Origin: Plasmopara viticola
Lineage: Eukaryota; Oomycota; Peronosporomycetes; Peronosporales; Peronosporaceae
Direction: 5' to 3'
NCBI GenBank assembly: GCA_001695595.3
Contig: MBPM02000070.1
Span: forward strand, 62,001 to 126,000
DNA: 64,000 bases
The notes under the pieces are model-generated. The model was not told the DNA's origin. It ran no database searches and worked only from the letters and a program-made list of their open reading frames with translations. Below are positions 22,431-34,213 of this stretch, piece by piece; within the stretch, counting starts at the first letter, position 1; each line of letters starts with the position of its first letter. A program made the translations under genes and the position numbers.

Positions 22431-22949
22431 CCTTATAAAAGTTTGGTTAAAGTCTATCAACAAGCCAATCATGGCTGGTAAAATAATGTGTGTAAGCCTC
22501 GTGAACGTCTTAGGCAAGACTCTTTATAGCCACACCAGCGCGCAGAGTGGAAGGGGTAGAGCTAGACCCCTGCGTCCATTTTTTTGCAGCGTCGACAAGA
22601 AAGCTTTTTTCACTTTCGAGTTAGCAGCGCACCGAGCAAAGCCTCGGCAGCCCTGTCATAGTACTCAGGTTAGCTCAAAAGCAACTTTGCAAATTTGGGA
22701 TTACATTTGACTACAAATGATTGTCTACGGCGTCATGTTGAAATTACACCACAACAGTCTTTCTAGAATCATGCTACTTTGATTTATTTTACAGACACAA
22801 GAACACATTAGACCTAAAATATCATCGAAGGCACACACGCCTTGCACCACAAACGAAAACGCAAGCGCAAAATCCGGCTCATCGGTTGCCAAGTTTCTAG
22901 AAAAATCTGCCAATTGCAGACACAACAAGGAGAAGACATCATTGGGTGG
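22431..22949. other. Intergenic; repeated segment shared with 43540-43660
   Basis: No gene was seen. About 22660-22780 is related by eye to 43540-43660 (CAGGTTAGCTCA, then ACAAATGATTG, then TACGGCG, then TTTCTAG or CTAGGAAT). It is probably an old repeat adjoining MULE sequences. Confidence 0.5.
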
Positions 22950-23470
22950 TAGAGATTGACCACGGTCAACGCAACCGTGAAACTTTTGCTGACGGCGTGG
23001 TGCATTCAAGTGCCGGACACTCACGGCTGCTCAGAAATAGCACGTCTTGAGCTTCTGTTGCGCACGTCTGGCACCGACACGTATCGTTGTAACGACCCCG
23101 GCATCACAACATCACCTCGCGATGTCAACAACATACAAAACGTTGATCGCAGACGTGTTTTGGCAGGTCGCTCTCTCCTTTTCGCACTGCTTGACGGCCC
23201 GGAGATTGTTGCTTCCGTTCATCCACCGTACCCATCCAATTTGACGAACAGCGGTGGCTTACCAACCTCCTCATCGTATCTTTCTCGGCAAAGGAAATCT
23301 GCAGCTCGTTTTCCACTATGCCCACCTACGAGACGAATCGTTTGGGCTTGCCACTACTGCATGTTGTGGGGGTCACAGCCACGCCACATCGCGAACGTTT
23401 ACAATCGCATACTGCTTCATGGTAGCAGAAAAGGAATAAAAGTATTTCTGGGCAGACCGCTTGTTGGGAA
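22950..23470 (+). pseudogene. Mutator-like transposase fragment
   Basis: Plus-strand remnant related to the larger MULE at 39890-41200. The two share the blocks reading SGGLPTSS, then the ACHYCMLWGSQPR frame, whose companion frame reads GLPLLHVVGVTA, the conserved region just after the first catalytic Asp of MULE transposases. FTIAYCFMVAEKE (near 23395-23437) is the next canonical block. Frames alternate within about 100 bp, so it is a pseudogene. It ends where the DNAJC11-like sequence begins, implying that its insertion truncated that gene. Confidence 0.75.
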
Positions 23471-23508
23471 ATGAGCACGACGAAGCGGACACTGCCACGG
23501 GTAAAGCC

Positions 23509-24709
23509 TTATCGTTGCGTGACGCCTGCCCGTGCGAGCAAGACACCGATTGCCACGCGTGTACGATGCGAGTGTTCTCGACTCGTGCCCGTGACGGTGG
23601 AGACGCCCGCCATCATACTCGCGCGCAAGGAAAGTCTAATGGTGGAGGCACTGGTGATTGCGCGACGCACTTGCAGCGAGAGATTCGGACCCGCTGCGTT
23701 CACTGCGACGGCTGCCGTGGCCGTCTGCGTGTCCGTGTCGTGCTCAAGGGATCTCAAGAGACCGTCACGTGTACTCCACATCATGGAGCCGTGGAGTTGT
23801 GAAGCCAAGAGATGGTTCGAACCCACGGACAGGTCGAGTCCGTGTTCATCGAGCTCGAGAATGAGCATAAAGACCGTGTACCGCAACACGGGTTGACTCA
23901 GTTGACAGTGCAGCTTGGGCACCGAGCCGAGTTGACTCGAGAGCGTGACGGACGGGAAACTTGGGTTTAATGACTTGTACGACAAGGCCGTGGTGAAGCC
24001 ACCCATGGTCATGCCGAGTCGGTCGTACATAAAGCCCCCACTTGACAACTTGGTTGTACGAGACAAGGGAAAGTCTGTCCGTTGACGGGGTGTCATTTGC
24101 GTCCGAGCCACGTAGTGGACGTGAGGGTCCAAGAGATGACGGAACGCTTGCATCGGTGCGTGGACCCAGTCGGACTCATCGACATGCATGGCCAGTTCGC
24201 TATGGGACACGAACTGGACGTCAAGAGCCTGTTCGTGCCGTTGCCGCACGAGCTTTTCCATGTATTGTTGCACCTCGTCGCGTGTTTGCAAGTGGAAGCC
24301 GACCATGTTTTGCATCGTGATGTGATCTTGTTCGAGGATCTGGATGCCCTGTCATTTGTTTAAACAGACCATGAACGGCAGGACATCGATTCGGTATTAA
24401 GTTTGAGAACCCCGTGAGCGAAAATTGGTACTTTCCTTACCTTTTCGCCGTACATGTCATAGACGTGCCGTTTGATTGGATCAATTAATACTTTGTACGC
24501 ACGGTCGAATACCGCATATTGTGCATTGGCTGCTGCCACAATCTCCGCGTGGCCTTGACGGCGTCGATCCGGATGGAATTCACGCGAGATCGAGAGTCAC
24601 TACTTGAAGCATCACGTTCCACACCGAGTAGGACATAGTGATCACGCTCGATTTGGCGCCACGGAGTCGCGTCTTCTCCGGGCGGTGGAGCCTTGCTGTC
24701 TGCTGCCAT
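23509..24709 (-). pseudogene. DNAJC11-like J-protein, truncated copy C
   Basis: The start is MAADSKAPPP at 24709. The J domain begins DHYVLLGVERDASSSD (about 24640-24590) and later shows the co-chaperone HPD motif (near 24570) in a different frame; the J-domain segment between these is missing, a small deletion that shifts the frame. A 92-bp intron with GT-AG ends (24440-24349) separates MYGEK from GIQILEQDH. The open frame 24315-23509 then has RDEVQQYMEKLVRQRHEQ, MHVDESDWVHAP and GGFTTALSYKS, matching the middle of DNAJC11, a mitochondrial outer-membrane/MICOS-associated J protein in animals. The C-terminus is cut off at the MULE fragment. It lies head to head with the intact effector. Confidence 0.75.
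24349..24440 (-). other. Intron in DNAJC11-like pseudogene
   Basis: On the minus strand GTAAGG begins at 24440 and the intron ends GACAG at 24349. Joining removes a stretch with stops and restores a frame that follows the DNAJC11 order. 92 bp is a normal oomycete intron size. Confidence 0.7.
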
Positions 24710-24878
24710 CGAAATCTCCTTGTGTTTGTACCACTTCATCCTCAAATTAAATATGTATCACTTCTCCAGCTAAATACTATAAGATGATAGAGTCACAAGA
24801 TGATTGGATGGTGAATATTTGGCTCCCCTCGCACAATCCCATTCTTGATTTTGCACCAGCTGCAAGATCCAAACCTTT

Positions 24879-24894
24879 TCTCACTCTCCCTTTA
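24879..24894 (+). promoter_or_regulatory. Initiator-like site before effector E2
   Basis: TCACTCTCCCTTT about 25-40 bp before the ATG partly matches the oomycete core promoter TCATTYYNCAWTTT. Effector E3 has TCATTTCGAATT in the equivalent place (39069-39056, minus). The match is imperfect. Confidence 0.35.
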
Positions 24895-24918
24895 TATTGC
24901 AACGTCTCAAGCCACACC

Positions 24919-26553
24919 ATGCGCGTACTCATCTTCGTACGTACTGCCATCATTTTCTTTTTTAATGTAAGCACTTGTTATGGCACTACCTCGAATACAA
25001 GACGCGATGACAGAGACAAGGCCTCGTTTAATGGCACGAACGAGGAGGCGAGAGGAAATGGATTGGTGGATTATTTTAGTCAACCGGTTGTGCACATGAT
25101 TGACCAAAATGTTAAAAAAAAAGCCATGCGGATTCAAAAATTATCGCGAAAATTAGAGAAGGCGCTCATGCGTCGAAGACGAGTGAAGTTAAGCACGATA
25201 AAGCATCATGTGCACTGGCTTGATATGAAAGACAAAGCGTACGAATGGTTAAAAAAACCATTAACCCACCCAAAGGATGTGTTTTCGTATTTGAACCTTC
25301 AAAGCATCTTTCATCACGGCATGGACCCAGTCAAATTGGGTCACGACCCCAAGCTTCTTATGTGGTTTCACTATATTGAGTCTTATAGGGCTAGGAGCAC
25401 CATGAGTTCAAATACCGCACCATTTAGCGACAAGGACCTTTTATATTTTCTGGCCGATCGCATTAAGCCACGACCGAGTTCCAAATTGACGTTTCCGCTT
25501 CATGATCCATCCGCGTATGATCCGTTTTCACAAGTCGTGACACTGTTTGACTATTATCGACGCAAGCAAGTTTTGACAGATTTTGCTGAGGATATGCTGA
25601 CGTATATGGTCACGGATCCAATAACCAAAAGTTTTGTGCTTAAGGAATGGCTTCTACACAAGGAATCACCAAAAAAAATGTTCTGTCTCTTGAGGCTCGA
25701 GAAAGAACATGCTTTGATTGGTATTGACGATGTGACTCTGTTTACTGCGTGGCTAGAATACGTGAAAATGTACTTGAAGGTGGACGATCGGGACTTTAAA
25801 CTTGGCAGCTTTATTTTATCCATACTACCAGAGATGTCATTGCCACGTGCGAAGGTCATGTTCGATTCCAATGCGCTCGAGAACGTGTTGGGAGACGTAA
25901 AACACGTCAGTGAGAGCCTTGCAGCGCATGCGCGTAAAATGTGGCACCGATACCCTGACCTTGTGTTTAGACGCTTGGGAATTTTTAACGAGAAGATTAC
26001 GCCGGATAATTTTCTAGATTTCGCCAACGGGATTGCGACCGTCGCTTTTTACGCAAAATGGAGGCCATTTGATGGCGATCAGATGTTTGATATGCTTAGA
26101 TCAATGTATTCGTTTGATGAAGTATTCGTTCTGTTTCGAGACCTCGAGCTAGCAGCACAGCACATTGGTTCTCTGACTTCAGAGCAGCGCTCCGACGTCC
26201 AGAATTATGCACACTCCATGGTGCAGTACCTGACTGATCCCTCACCCATGTTACGATTTCCAGATCGTCACGAGCATCCCAAAGTAATTTTGGATGAGCT
26301 TATTTCTCACCATGCTGATGTTTCGGTACTCAAGAGCTGTTTTCCAGCTTTTGTCGCGTATTATCGGCGTGTGGATAAGAGAAGTGTTGACGATGCCATT
26401 TACATTGCCATACAATTATTGCAAAAGAGATTGCCGGAGAATAGAGGATCGAGCATTTCGTGGCTGAAAATCGTCGGAGAATTACAGAATGGAGACGCGC
26501 GTATTAAATCAGCTTTTGAATTGCTGCAGCACGAGTTGAACGAATCCGGTTGA
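24919..26553 (+). CDS. Secreted WY-fold effector E2 (intact, RXLR-less)
   Basis: 544 codons, uninterrupted. An ATG at 24784 is in frame, but 24919 is chosen because it begins a typical signal peptide (MRVLIFVRTAIIFFFNVSTC, cleavage expected near residue 22) and because all paralogues start there. Residues 28-33 read RRDDRD, the position held by RREER in paralogue E3, so this is an EER-like patch without an RXLR. Helical WY modules follow, with W149-x-x-Y152 (WFHY) and W278-x-x-Y281 (WLEY), each preceded by Leu-rich helices. No transmembrane segment is seen after the signal peptide. WY effectors without RXLR are known from downy mildews such as Bremia; the expected role is secretion into the host to dampen defence, which is inference. 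It is divergent from the DNAJC11-like pseudogene 210 bp away. A 3' AATAAA occurs near 26645. Confidence 0.88.
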   Translation: MRVLIFVRTAIIFFFNVSTCYGTTSNTRRDDRDKASFNGTNEEARGNGLVDYFSQPVVHMIDQNVKKKAMRIQKLSRKLEKALMRRRRVKLSTIKHHVHWLDMKDKAYEWLKKPLTHPKDVFSYLNLQSIFHHGMDPVKLGHDPKLLMWFHYIESYRARSTMSSNTAPFSDKDLLYFLADRIKPRPSSKLTFPLHDPSAYDPFSQVVTLFDYYRRKQVLTDFAEDMLTYMVTDPITKSFVLKEWLLHKESPKKMFCLLRLEKEHALIGIDDVTLFTAWLEYVKMYLKVDDRDFKLGSFILSILPEMSLPRAKVMFDSNALENVLGDVKHVSESLAAHARKMWHRYPDLVFRRLGIFNEKITPDNFLDFANGIATVAFYAKWRPFDGDQMFDMLRSMYSFDEVFVLFRDLELAAQHIGSLTSEQRSDVQNYAHSMVQYLTDPSPMLRFPDRHEHPKVILDELISHHADVSVLKSCFPAFVAYYRRVDKRSVDDAIYIAIQLLQKRLPENRGSSISWLKIVGELQNGDARIKSAFELLQHELNESG

Positions 26554-27530
26554 AGACTAGGGTTATCGAGGTGGATTGTCTCGTATGCATGTATCGGCAA
26601 AGCTGAGTAGCTAACAGAATTTGACCTGTAATGCCAGTCTTAAATAAAATTACACTAATCTTTGTATTTATATTCAAGAATAAATATTGAGTTTTGTGCT
26701 CAGCTGCTTTGCATTAGCAACCAGGTAAGTAAGGACACATGTAGCGGATTTAATACAAACATTAGCTCAGCACCAAAAATCACCATGTCTTTTTCCTCGA
26801 TTCAGTTGAGCGCCGCGTACCTGATTCTTGCGCTGCTGTCGACTGTCTCAACTCAGTGGAAAAAAATTACTTCCAGCCGATGAATCAATACTCATTTCTT
26901 TTGCTGCAACGCTTATAATTTGACGCAGTCCACGCATTATCGATACGTAAAGAAGTAAGATTCAAACAACCGAGGACTAAAAGAGGCCGTTGAAAGTGTC
27001 AGAGCTATAATTGACAGCTATGGCTTAGAGGTCGCTGGTCACTTTATTGCTACTGCTTCGCTAATGAGCTCGGCAATGGTGGCTTCATGCCCAATTTGTG
27101 TACGACCGCGATCATGCACTCTAGTGACATATTTTTCTTCGGATCAGAAATAGAAATAAATTACTACTCCTCTTATATGTCAATGAAACCAAAGAAGAGT
27201 AAAAAAGAGTCCGATTACACCAAATATTTATAAAAAATGTGACGGGTTGACACGAAGATGCCAAATCAATACTACTGCTATCGCTTAGTACACCACCAAT
27301 TGATAAACATCAGCCAATGCTCGGGCCGTATTTTAGTAAAATTGATTAACACCAGCCAATGCTTAGATTCTATTCGCAGTATGTAGTCATCCCAATATGC
27401 GGTACGCTAACACTTTGTAGCCATCCCACAACTTGTCAAGCAGACACAGGGTTGCTGAACCGGCCCTACAGAGCAAATCAGCCTTTGCAGCGTTTCCTTA
27501 ACGTTTAAGATGGCTCCTGAACTAACCCTA
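26554..27530. other. Effector E2 3' flank, no gene
   Basis: 26560-26960 resembles the region downstream of E1 (3540-3150 in reverse complement), sharing the TGCTTTGCAT, ACACATGTAGCGGATT and TTATAATTTGACGCA blocks, so the duplicated segment includes the 3' flank. 27300-27430 holds an imperfect direct repeat built on CAGCCAATGCT. No gene was recognised. Confidence 0.6.
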
Positions 27531-27616
27531 CTTTGTCGAAAATGCGCAAAGGGGGACTTGGAATGCGATCAACGAGCTCTACCCTTCTATTATCCATTCG
27601 GCTAACAAGTTATCAG

Positions 27617-28721
27617 ATGCGTCTTAGCCGCGTTGCTCTTGCTCTCCTATTAATCCTACCCGATATTGCACAAGCCGACGCTTCTGCGAATGCGACTGCG
27701 TCCCTCAAACCCCCAAGAACCTTTTTATCTACCGGAGCTCAATTTAATACTCTCCTTTTGAAACTGCCGTCTGCAGGAGACGAAGAAAGGGTTAATAGTA
27801 TCGAAAGTTTGGGCTGGAAAGATGAACTTGCCGTCTTACTGGCCAAGTCCTATCATATGGTTCGAAAGCAAGATGCGGAGTCTCTGAATGAGTTCAAAGT
27901 AACTTTGTGGTCGATGGAAAATGGGAGTCCACAGAATATCAACACCAAGCCGGAACTAGATAAGGTCAACAAGGACATTTGTCGACTTCCAAGTTTCATC
28001 TTTGGCTCGCGTACGCGAAAAATTACAATTCGAAGCATCCCGAGAAGCAAGTGTCGATCATCGAAAAGTTGCGGGCGCAATACGGTGATTATATTTTCAC
28101 AATGATACTGGAAGAGGCAACGAGTGAGGCAAGCACAGCACTGAAAGCTATTGCACAGAACTGCAAATGGAGCACATGTCGTATTGGAAAAATCTAGGAA
28201 TTAGCCCCATCCAACTCTACAAGATGTTGCAGCGTGACAAGCACAACCCGACATTGCTCTCGACCCAGAGTATGGTATCTGGAGCCTTTATTTCAGCAAA
28301 CACGTGCCTGGTGAGTCAATGGAGCTTATTCATCAGCTCAACCACACATTCGGTGACAAGGGTCTATCCTCGCTACATAGTTCGGCAAGACAGTCAGAAA
28401 AGACTATGAAGATAGCGATCTATCTTCAACGTCGACTTGGCCACGACTGGTTGAGTAAAGGTATAGAGCCTAAGCTTATTTTTGAACATTGTTGCTTGAC
28501 AAATACCCAAATGGTCTTCTTGATCAGTACGAGGTGAGAATGTGGCTGTGGTATGCGAAAAAGTATATGGAAAACTATTCGGAAAAGACAAAGACACATA
28601 TGACTCAAAACGAGATCATTTAAAGCTACCACGACACAGATGGGATTAAGCGTTTTATTGACTCAAAAACAACCCTATTTGGAAAGAAGTTGGCGGAAGA
28701 GTTGGTAGCCGCGCAAAGTTA
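27617..28721 (+). pseudogene. RXLR/dEER effector with tandem WY modules, broken
   Basis: The start codon at 27617 begins a clear signal peptide (MRLSRVALALLLILPDIAQA). It is followed by RTFLSTG, a degenerate RXLR-like site, and GDEER, a perfect dEER motif about 25 residues later. The first frame holds to about 27985. WY modules then appear in alternating frames: FHLWLAYAKNYNSKHPEKQ (near 28000), WKNLGISPIQLYKML (near 28185), WSLYFSKH (near 28290) and WLWYAKKYMENY (near 28545), with a stop at 28621-28623 and a final short tail to 28721. The regular spacing is the LWY tandem-repeat plan of Phytophthora and downy-mildew effectors. At least four frameshifts make it non-functional. It belongs to a different family from E1-E5 and lies 1.06 kb downstream of E2 on the same strand. 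Confidence 0.82.
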
Positions 28722-29039
28722 GGACTTGCCTGTAGAAGAGTTATGTTTAAGTCGTTGCAGTTTCGTTGTAAGACTGATGAATAAACTGGTTTGACAATTC
28801 TTAAACAAGGGACGTACAGTCATTTGGGTCCTTAAAGAAGCATTATGGTGAACTCAAGGGTTTATAAATTAACTTTTGGAGAATGGAAAAATATTTTTTT
28901 CATATTTAATGGATAAGTTATCATTTAGATGAAAAAAATCCATCTTAAATCACAACTATTCCACCAAAATGAAAAAAAATCAACCTTCGAAGCTAAATAA
29001 CCATTGGATAATATAAAAAAACAAAAAATATGCCTAGCT

Positions 29040-29420
29040 CACAAGAGAAGATACTTTTATGATGCGCATTACTAGTGCATCGACGCTTGATGTGTCCAAC
29101 TTGACCACAGCTGCCGCATCGATTAACACTTTTTGGCGCATCAACTTCTAATGTAGCATCCTGTGATTCGATTCGCTTCTTTCTAGGAAGCCACTTGTGA
29201 CGAAAAGTGAACTAGTAAAGAGTGAGCATCTTCCAACAAATTCGTCCAAATTTGACAAATTTGTTGGAAAGCGTTGCCTAGGCAAATGCTCAAAGTAAAA
29301 CCTGGAGAGGAAGTGTTTCTCAATTCTCTCATTCGCAAATCCAGAAAGCACTCGTTTACATCCACATTGATGCTGCTTTGCATTAAAATTAGATTTCTTA
29401 ACCTCGCTATCCACAATTCT
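29040..29420 (-). pseudogene. Transposase C-terminal debris with zinc knuckle
   Basis: The minus-strand reading from about 29215 gives RHKWLPRKKRIESQDATL, then the CCHC knuckle RCGSCGQVGHIKRRC at about 29120-29075. CCHC knuckles of this type close the C-terminus of many MULE and related transposases. The upstream part to 29420 is AT-rich and open but unrecognised. It contains a 12-bp-arm inverted repeat (29231-29269). It could also be a retrotransposon gag fragment. Confidence 0.5.
29231..29269. repeat. Inverted repeat, 12-bp arms, 15-nt spacer
   Basis: TTCCAACAAATT at 29231-29242 and its exact reverse complement at 29258-29269, inside the transposase debris. Confidence 0.8.
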
Positions 29421-29429
29421 TCATTGTAG

Positions 29430-32400
29430 GTCCGATTTCTTTCAGATCATTGTATTACGCTCGTCTGCAGCACTATCAAAAATCCTGTCGACGTTTGGTT
29501 GCCGCAGCTACGTGTGTAATTGGACTGTTACTATTCAGGACTAGGAGCTTTAGTAATGGGTTAAAGGTAACAGGTTCTACATGATTAGCCTTCAAGGTCA
29601 GTGTCGATCGTGTTTGCTGTCGTAATGATTTACTAATAGACTGTCGGTGCTCTGAACGACTTCCATAGACATATGAAAGTTCATGCATCGACAATGTTCG
29701 AACAAGCAAGACCGAACGATACACAAGGCGTTGTTGACGCACACGATATTTTAAAAGTGTCGTCTCAAGAAGTATTGTGGCTCTCACTACGTAAGATTTA
29801 TGAGGAGCCCACAGCACTTCCAAACGAAGTCATCCGCGCTCAATCGCTATAGAATGGCGAGTGCGGGTGGTCAAATAGCGACTGATACTGCTTATATCCA
29901 CCATTATAATTTCTATGAGGCTGAGAGTCTGTGTGCCCATAAGGCTGTGGCTTATAGCAGCCGCCGAGCCTGAAACTTACTACGAAAGTATACGACTTTC
30001 TCACGCAGTCCAGACATCCTCCGCTTGGACGCGTGCCGTGTATTCCTGACTGTAATTCTCATAGGTAATATCGTCAAATAAGCATGTGTCCTATTCAAGA
30101 GCCTCAAGAATCTGGGGCCGCCGAAAGAAGTTCTGGCCTAAATAATAGGACCTACACTCGGGGAAATTGTAAGCACATACTTCTTCTTGCGTAGACGTTG
30201 CTGATTTACATGGTGATGTATACATTTGGAGTAAAGACGACTTTTTTCGGCGCCATACTACCGATAAGATCACTTGCACTTCTACACGAAGCGCGAAATG
30301 GAGCAGATGCACTTCGAACCAGCAAAGGAAGACAAAATGCACTAACATATATAAACCCTGGTAGGCTGCAAGTAAGTGTGACCGCACACATTACGCATAG
30401 AAGGGTCTAGAAAAAAATTGCGTCTTTGGTGCTTATGCTCATCCTAGATGCCTCGACTGAATCATTGTACGTGATAGCCCATTTCGTGCTCTTCTACCAA
30501 CAACAAAACGACCAAAACACTCTCAGTTTCTCCATCCCGGCCATTTTGACCTTTTTGACGCAGAGAAAGCTTGTTTTTTTTCTTTCTTTCAGAGGTTTTA
30601 ACGCTTCCGTGATTTGCTCGTGGCATCCGCCCCAGGCGGTCAATAAAATTTTAGACTAACATTTTTTCATAGACTCCGAGGGGTCGGGCAATCACGTCCG
30701 ACACTTTAGAGTCAGTCGAACGCGGAGGCTCTTCGATCGCACCATTGTCACATTGTCAGTGCTAGAGTAGGATTACTTTATCTAAGGTCTCGGCGGATCA
30801 AGAGGTGGAAAATTCTCGACTTTGATAACGACAAGCGCTACTTGGTCTTGGACCTGGGCACGAGATATGACTTTATTTTTCGTGACGCGTTGCTGGATCG
30901 CCTCGAAGCCTGGGTCGATCGGAGGTCGAAGACCTTGGGTAAAAAAAATTTGCTCAAATACCAAGTGCTCCTATTAGAGCTTTTGTGAGTCTTGCATTCA
31001 CTACTGCCAGAAATTTTTGAGTAGTAGTGCTTTGAAGCAAACACTGAATCGAGTCCGTTGATGTGTGATACATTTGAATTTTATAGATGAAAGCTGATGG
31101 AAAATTCTGGCACGTGATAGAAGACGCAATAACTGAGCGATGATCGTAGGAAACACAGTTTACTACATGTATGCATTGTCAACATCCAACCAAGCCAGTC
31201 AAGCAAGGCTTCACCACTGCGTGTGAAGTGACACGTTAATCACTAAGCGATGCTCGTAAATAGCAGCATATTCTGCGTGTCGGTGATGACATACTTAGCG
31301 CTAAGTTAAGGCAGTATTGGCGAGGCTCTGCCACTATAAGCAGTACTCGTACGACGCAGCACTTGCTGAATGTCATACAAATAAAGGCTGGATTGCAGCA
31401 GTGCTCAAGTTCATGCGCACGAATAAGCTTAACGTTAATAAAGGCGAATACGTAGTGCACTGTAACGAGTAATCGAGCAAACAGTAGAGGAACGGTAAGC
31501 GAAGAAACATTCCTTGCACACGACTTAGCTTTGCGCTAATGAAGATGGATGTGTAATGCACTGTAGTCCATTACCGATTAAAATGTATCAATTAGCAAAA
31601 AAATATTGGCTAGTGTACGAATAATGACGCCAATTACTATGAGTCAGGAAATAGGGTTCGCAGGAGCTTTTTTTAGGTTTTCTGCACGCGAAAGGAATTC
31701 CTTCAAGCAGACCTCACTGAAGCAGGCTAATACACATTAAGCAATTTCATTGAGCCAGAAGACATCACATTATTTATACAATTATAGTTCGAACTACAAA
31801 GAAAGTGTTAGGCGACTGTTTGACCTCCTTCGTAAGGACACAAGTTAAAAGTAAGAAACTATATATCAAGCGTTTGGCATGATCAAGACATGCTGGTATT
31901 TATGCTATTTCTAGCTTTGCCGAGCTCAGAATGACTATCGAGTGTCATCTGTGGCGCTTCATAGCTAGCTCAGGGTTGCCAAACGCAACTACCTTGTCTA
32001 TGAGAAATTTCTTGCGATAAAGTGCAGATACAAAGCTCACCAGCTAGAATCTTAATTACAAGCAATCTATACAGCATATGCGTCATTACACAGCCATGAA
32101 TATGGCAGAAAATTGCACGTTAGGGCCGCAATGAATCTTCAGGTTGATGACAGTGCTGTAAAAACAACCCTCTTGCCTGGTGGCACGCCCTTTGGAGTGT
32201 TCTTGCTTACGTCAGCCAAATCGGCCAAGTAAAATGCTTTACAAATACGGCCAGAAACGTTGATAAATCCCGAGGTAAAGACCAGCACTTGCTGCTGAGG
32301 TCACCTACGGGTTGAATCGCCAATTCAATGAGCGCAATAAGCAACGGATATGTGGCATTTTCACCGCAGGCTACCGACGCATGTAAAAAAAAATTTACTC

Positions 32401-34190
32401 TATGTGCAACGGGTCCGACAAGGAAGAGTTGACTTTCAGATGGGTACTCCCGGTCGATGGAGGCAATGACGCCTAGTAGTACGCTCATCTGCTTTGCAGA
32501 CCGCATGGACAAGAGGAAATCACATCCTTTATCTAATTATTGTTAGCCGAAATCTTAAATTTCGATATTTCTTACATATTAAAGCTTGCCTTACATGAGA
32601 GACCCAAATGATTTTTTTTCTGAGCCTCCTTTTTAAATCTAAAGCCTTCGTGTTTCGAAGACATAGAATAACTCAAAGAGGTCCATATATTTACGTATAA
32701 AGTAGTAGAGCCCGTAGACGCGTGCAAGCTCAACATTGCGAGTGCACCGACAAGGTAATGAATAGTGTGGTCATGTTACCGACTTGTACGTTTTTCTTGA
32801 CTAAGAAAGTTGCTAAGCGGTGCGCCGTGAACCTCACAAAGATACGATAGCTCTTGAATTTCTCCATGAGAAACCACGAGCTCATGTTGAGTTGTCTTGA
32901 TCAGTGCAAGCCTAGCTTCCATCATGAGCCGATGTGGCCTTGCGCTAAATTGTGACGATAGCTACTTGTCTGGGTTCTATTATAAGCTCATCGCTTTTCA
33001 ACCCCTTTAGCAAAGCTACGCACATGTCATCTTCCGCAAAAGTGCCACGAGTTTACAGCTGTGACATGTTGTAGCACATCGTCTAGATAGCACGATAATG
33101 CTTCGACAAAGCATTCTACTCTCCTGCACCATAAAACTATTCTTTGTGGAGAAGGGTGTTCGCCTATCGATTTTTTGTGAGAAAAGACTCATCAGGTGTA
33201 GCCTCTGCAGATGCAACTTTTATTGGTGATGCAGCCTCTGTATTAGACGCAACCTTGTGCGCAGAGACCAATTTCAGTGCAGTGGTATCTGAAGAAGCCG
33301 AAGCAACCTTCTTTCGCGATGATTCGATCAACAATACTCTTAGCTGCCTGTTTAGTCATCATTGTTTAATATTTGACTTTTCGAACAAAAGTCAATGAGT
33401 GATTGGTATCACCTTTGTTGGGAATTTTGAACGGTTGTTCACTGACGTTGTGGTTTTTTACACCTTTGCTGCGTGACTTCGTTACATTTCTTGTTATTTA
33501 CTTAGGTATCAGCGTCAGGCTAAGGCAAAAAAGGCTGCCGATCATCAATGAGCTACAGACATGGTCTTCATCATCGACCTTGTCGGCATCTTCGGTGCCG
33601 ACACCTTCGTCTTTCGATCGTCATTCTTCGACAACACGTCTATCTTAAGATCACATTTAGTTGTTTATCTTTCCGTAATCCGAACCGACGCGAATATAGT
33701 CACGCGATTGTGAACAATGCTGATATTGTTGACTCGTGTTCGTAGTTGACTTGCTCGTATTCAAGAAATCCTCTATCACAAACGATACGTATACGTGTAA
33801 ACCTTAAAGTCTGCAGGACAGTCATGCATACAGCTCTATTTGATACAGGATTAGACGGTTCGGTCGTAAAGCCTTGCTCCCTAGTGCTGTCGCCTAAAGT
33901 TCTGTCCAAATTTCGTCAGAAGCAGCATTTACTAAGTCGGAGCAAACATTACTACTTTCGCCATGTTTCCTACACATTATAAATTGCCAATGCGCAGCAA
34001 ACGCACACTTTGAAATGTCATCAATGCATTCTATTATAAAGAGATGCACAATAATCTAATCAGTCAGCGAAAGTAAAATTAACACCATACTAAAAAGCTA
34101 ATCAGAACCCCGAAATAAGGATTAAATTGTATCTATAAACTTAAGGAGTAATTTCAAAAAGTGGCATGTCCTTTTAAATTTATCAGCGGT
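29430..34190. other. 4.8 kb without a recognisable gene
   Basis: Short frames only. On the minus strand about 30110-29830 reads like coding sequence in composition (TYENYSQEYTARVQAEDVW, then, after stops, CYKPQPYGHTDSQPHRNYNG), and 29823-29476 is open for 115 codons; together these might be an unrecognised, broken or spliced gene. 31200-31570 has two related stretches around GTGCACTGTA. I recognise no domain, RNA gene or transposon end in the rest. Confidence 0.4.
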
Positions 34191-34197
34191 ATATGCT

Positions 34198-34213
34198 ATA
34201 CAACCCTATATGC
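34198..34213 (+). repeat. Target-site duplication of short element 2
   Basis: ATACAACCCTATATGC, repeated exactly at 34536-34551. Confidence 0.93.

Noticed and set aside
22956..23474. 172-codon plus-strand frame taken as a gene
   Set aside because: It overlaps MULE core motifs that lie in other frames; the long frame itself is not the conserved one.
23471..23896. Plus-strand frames opposite DNAJC11-like copy C
   Set aside because: Shadows of the minus-strand frame 24315-23509.
24784..24918. Extra 45 codons upstream of effector E2 start
   Set aside because: In frame but would place the signal peptide internally; paralogues begin at the equivalent of 24919 and the region resembles their non-coding leader.
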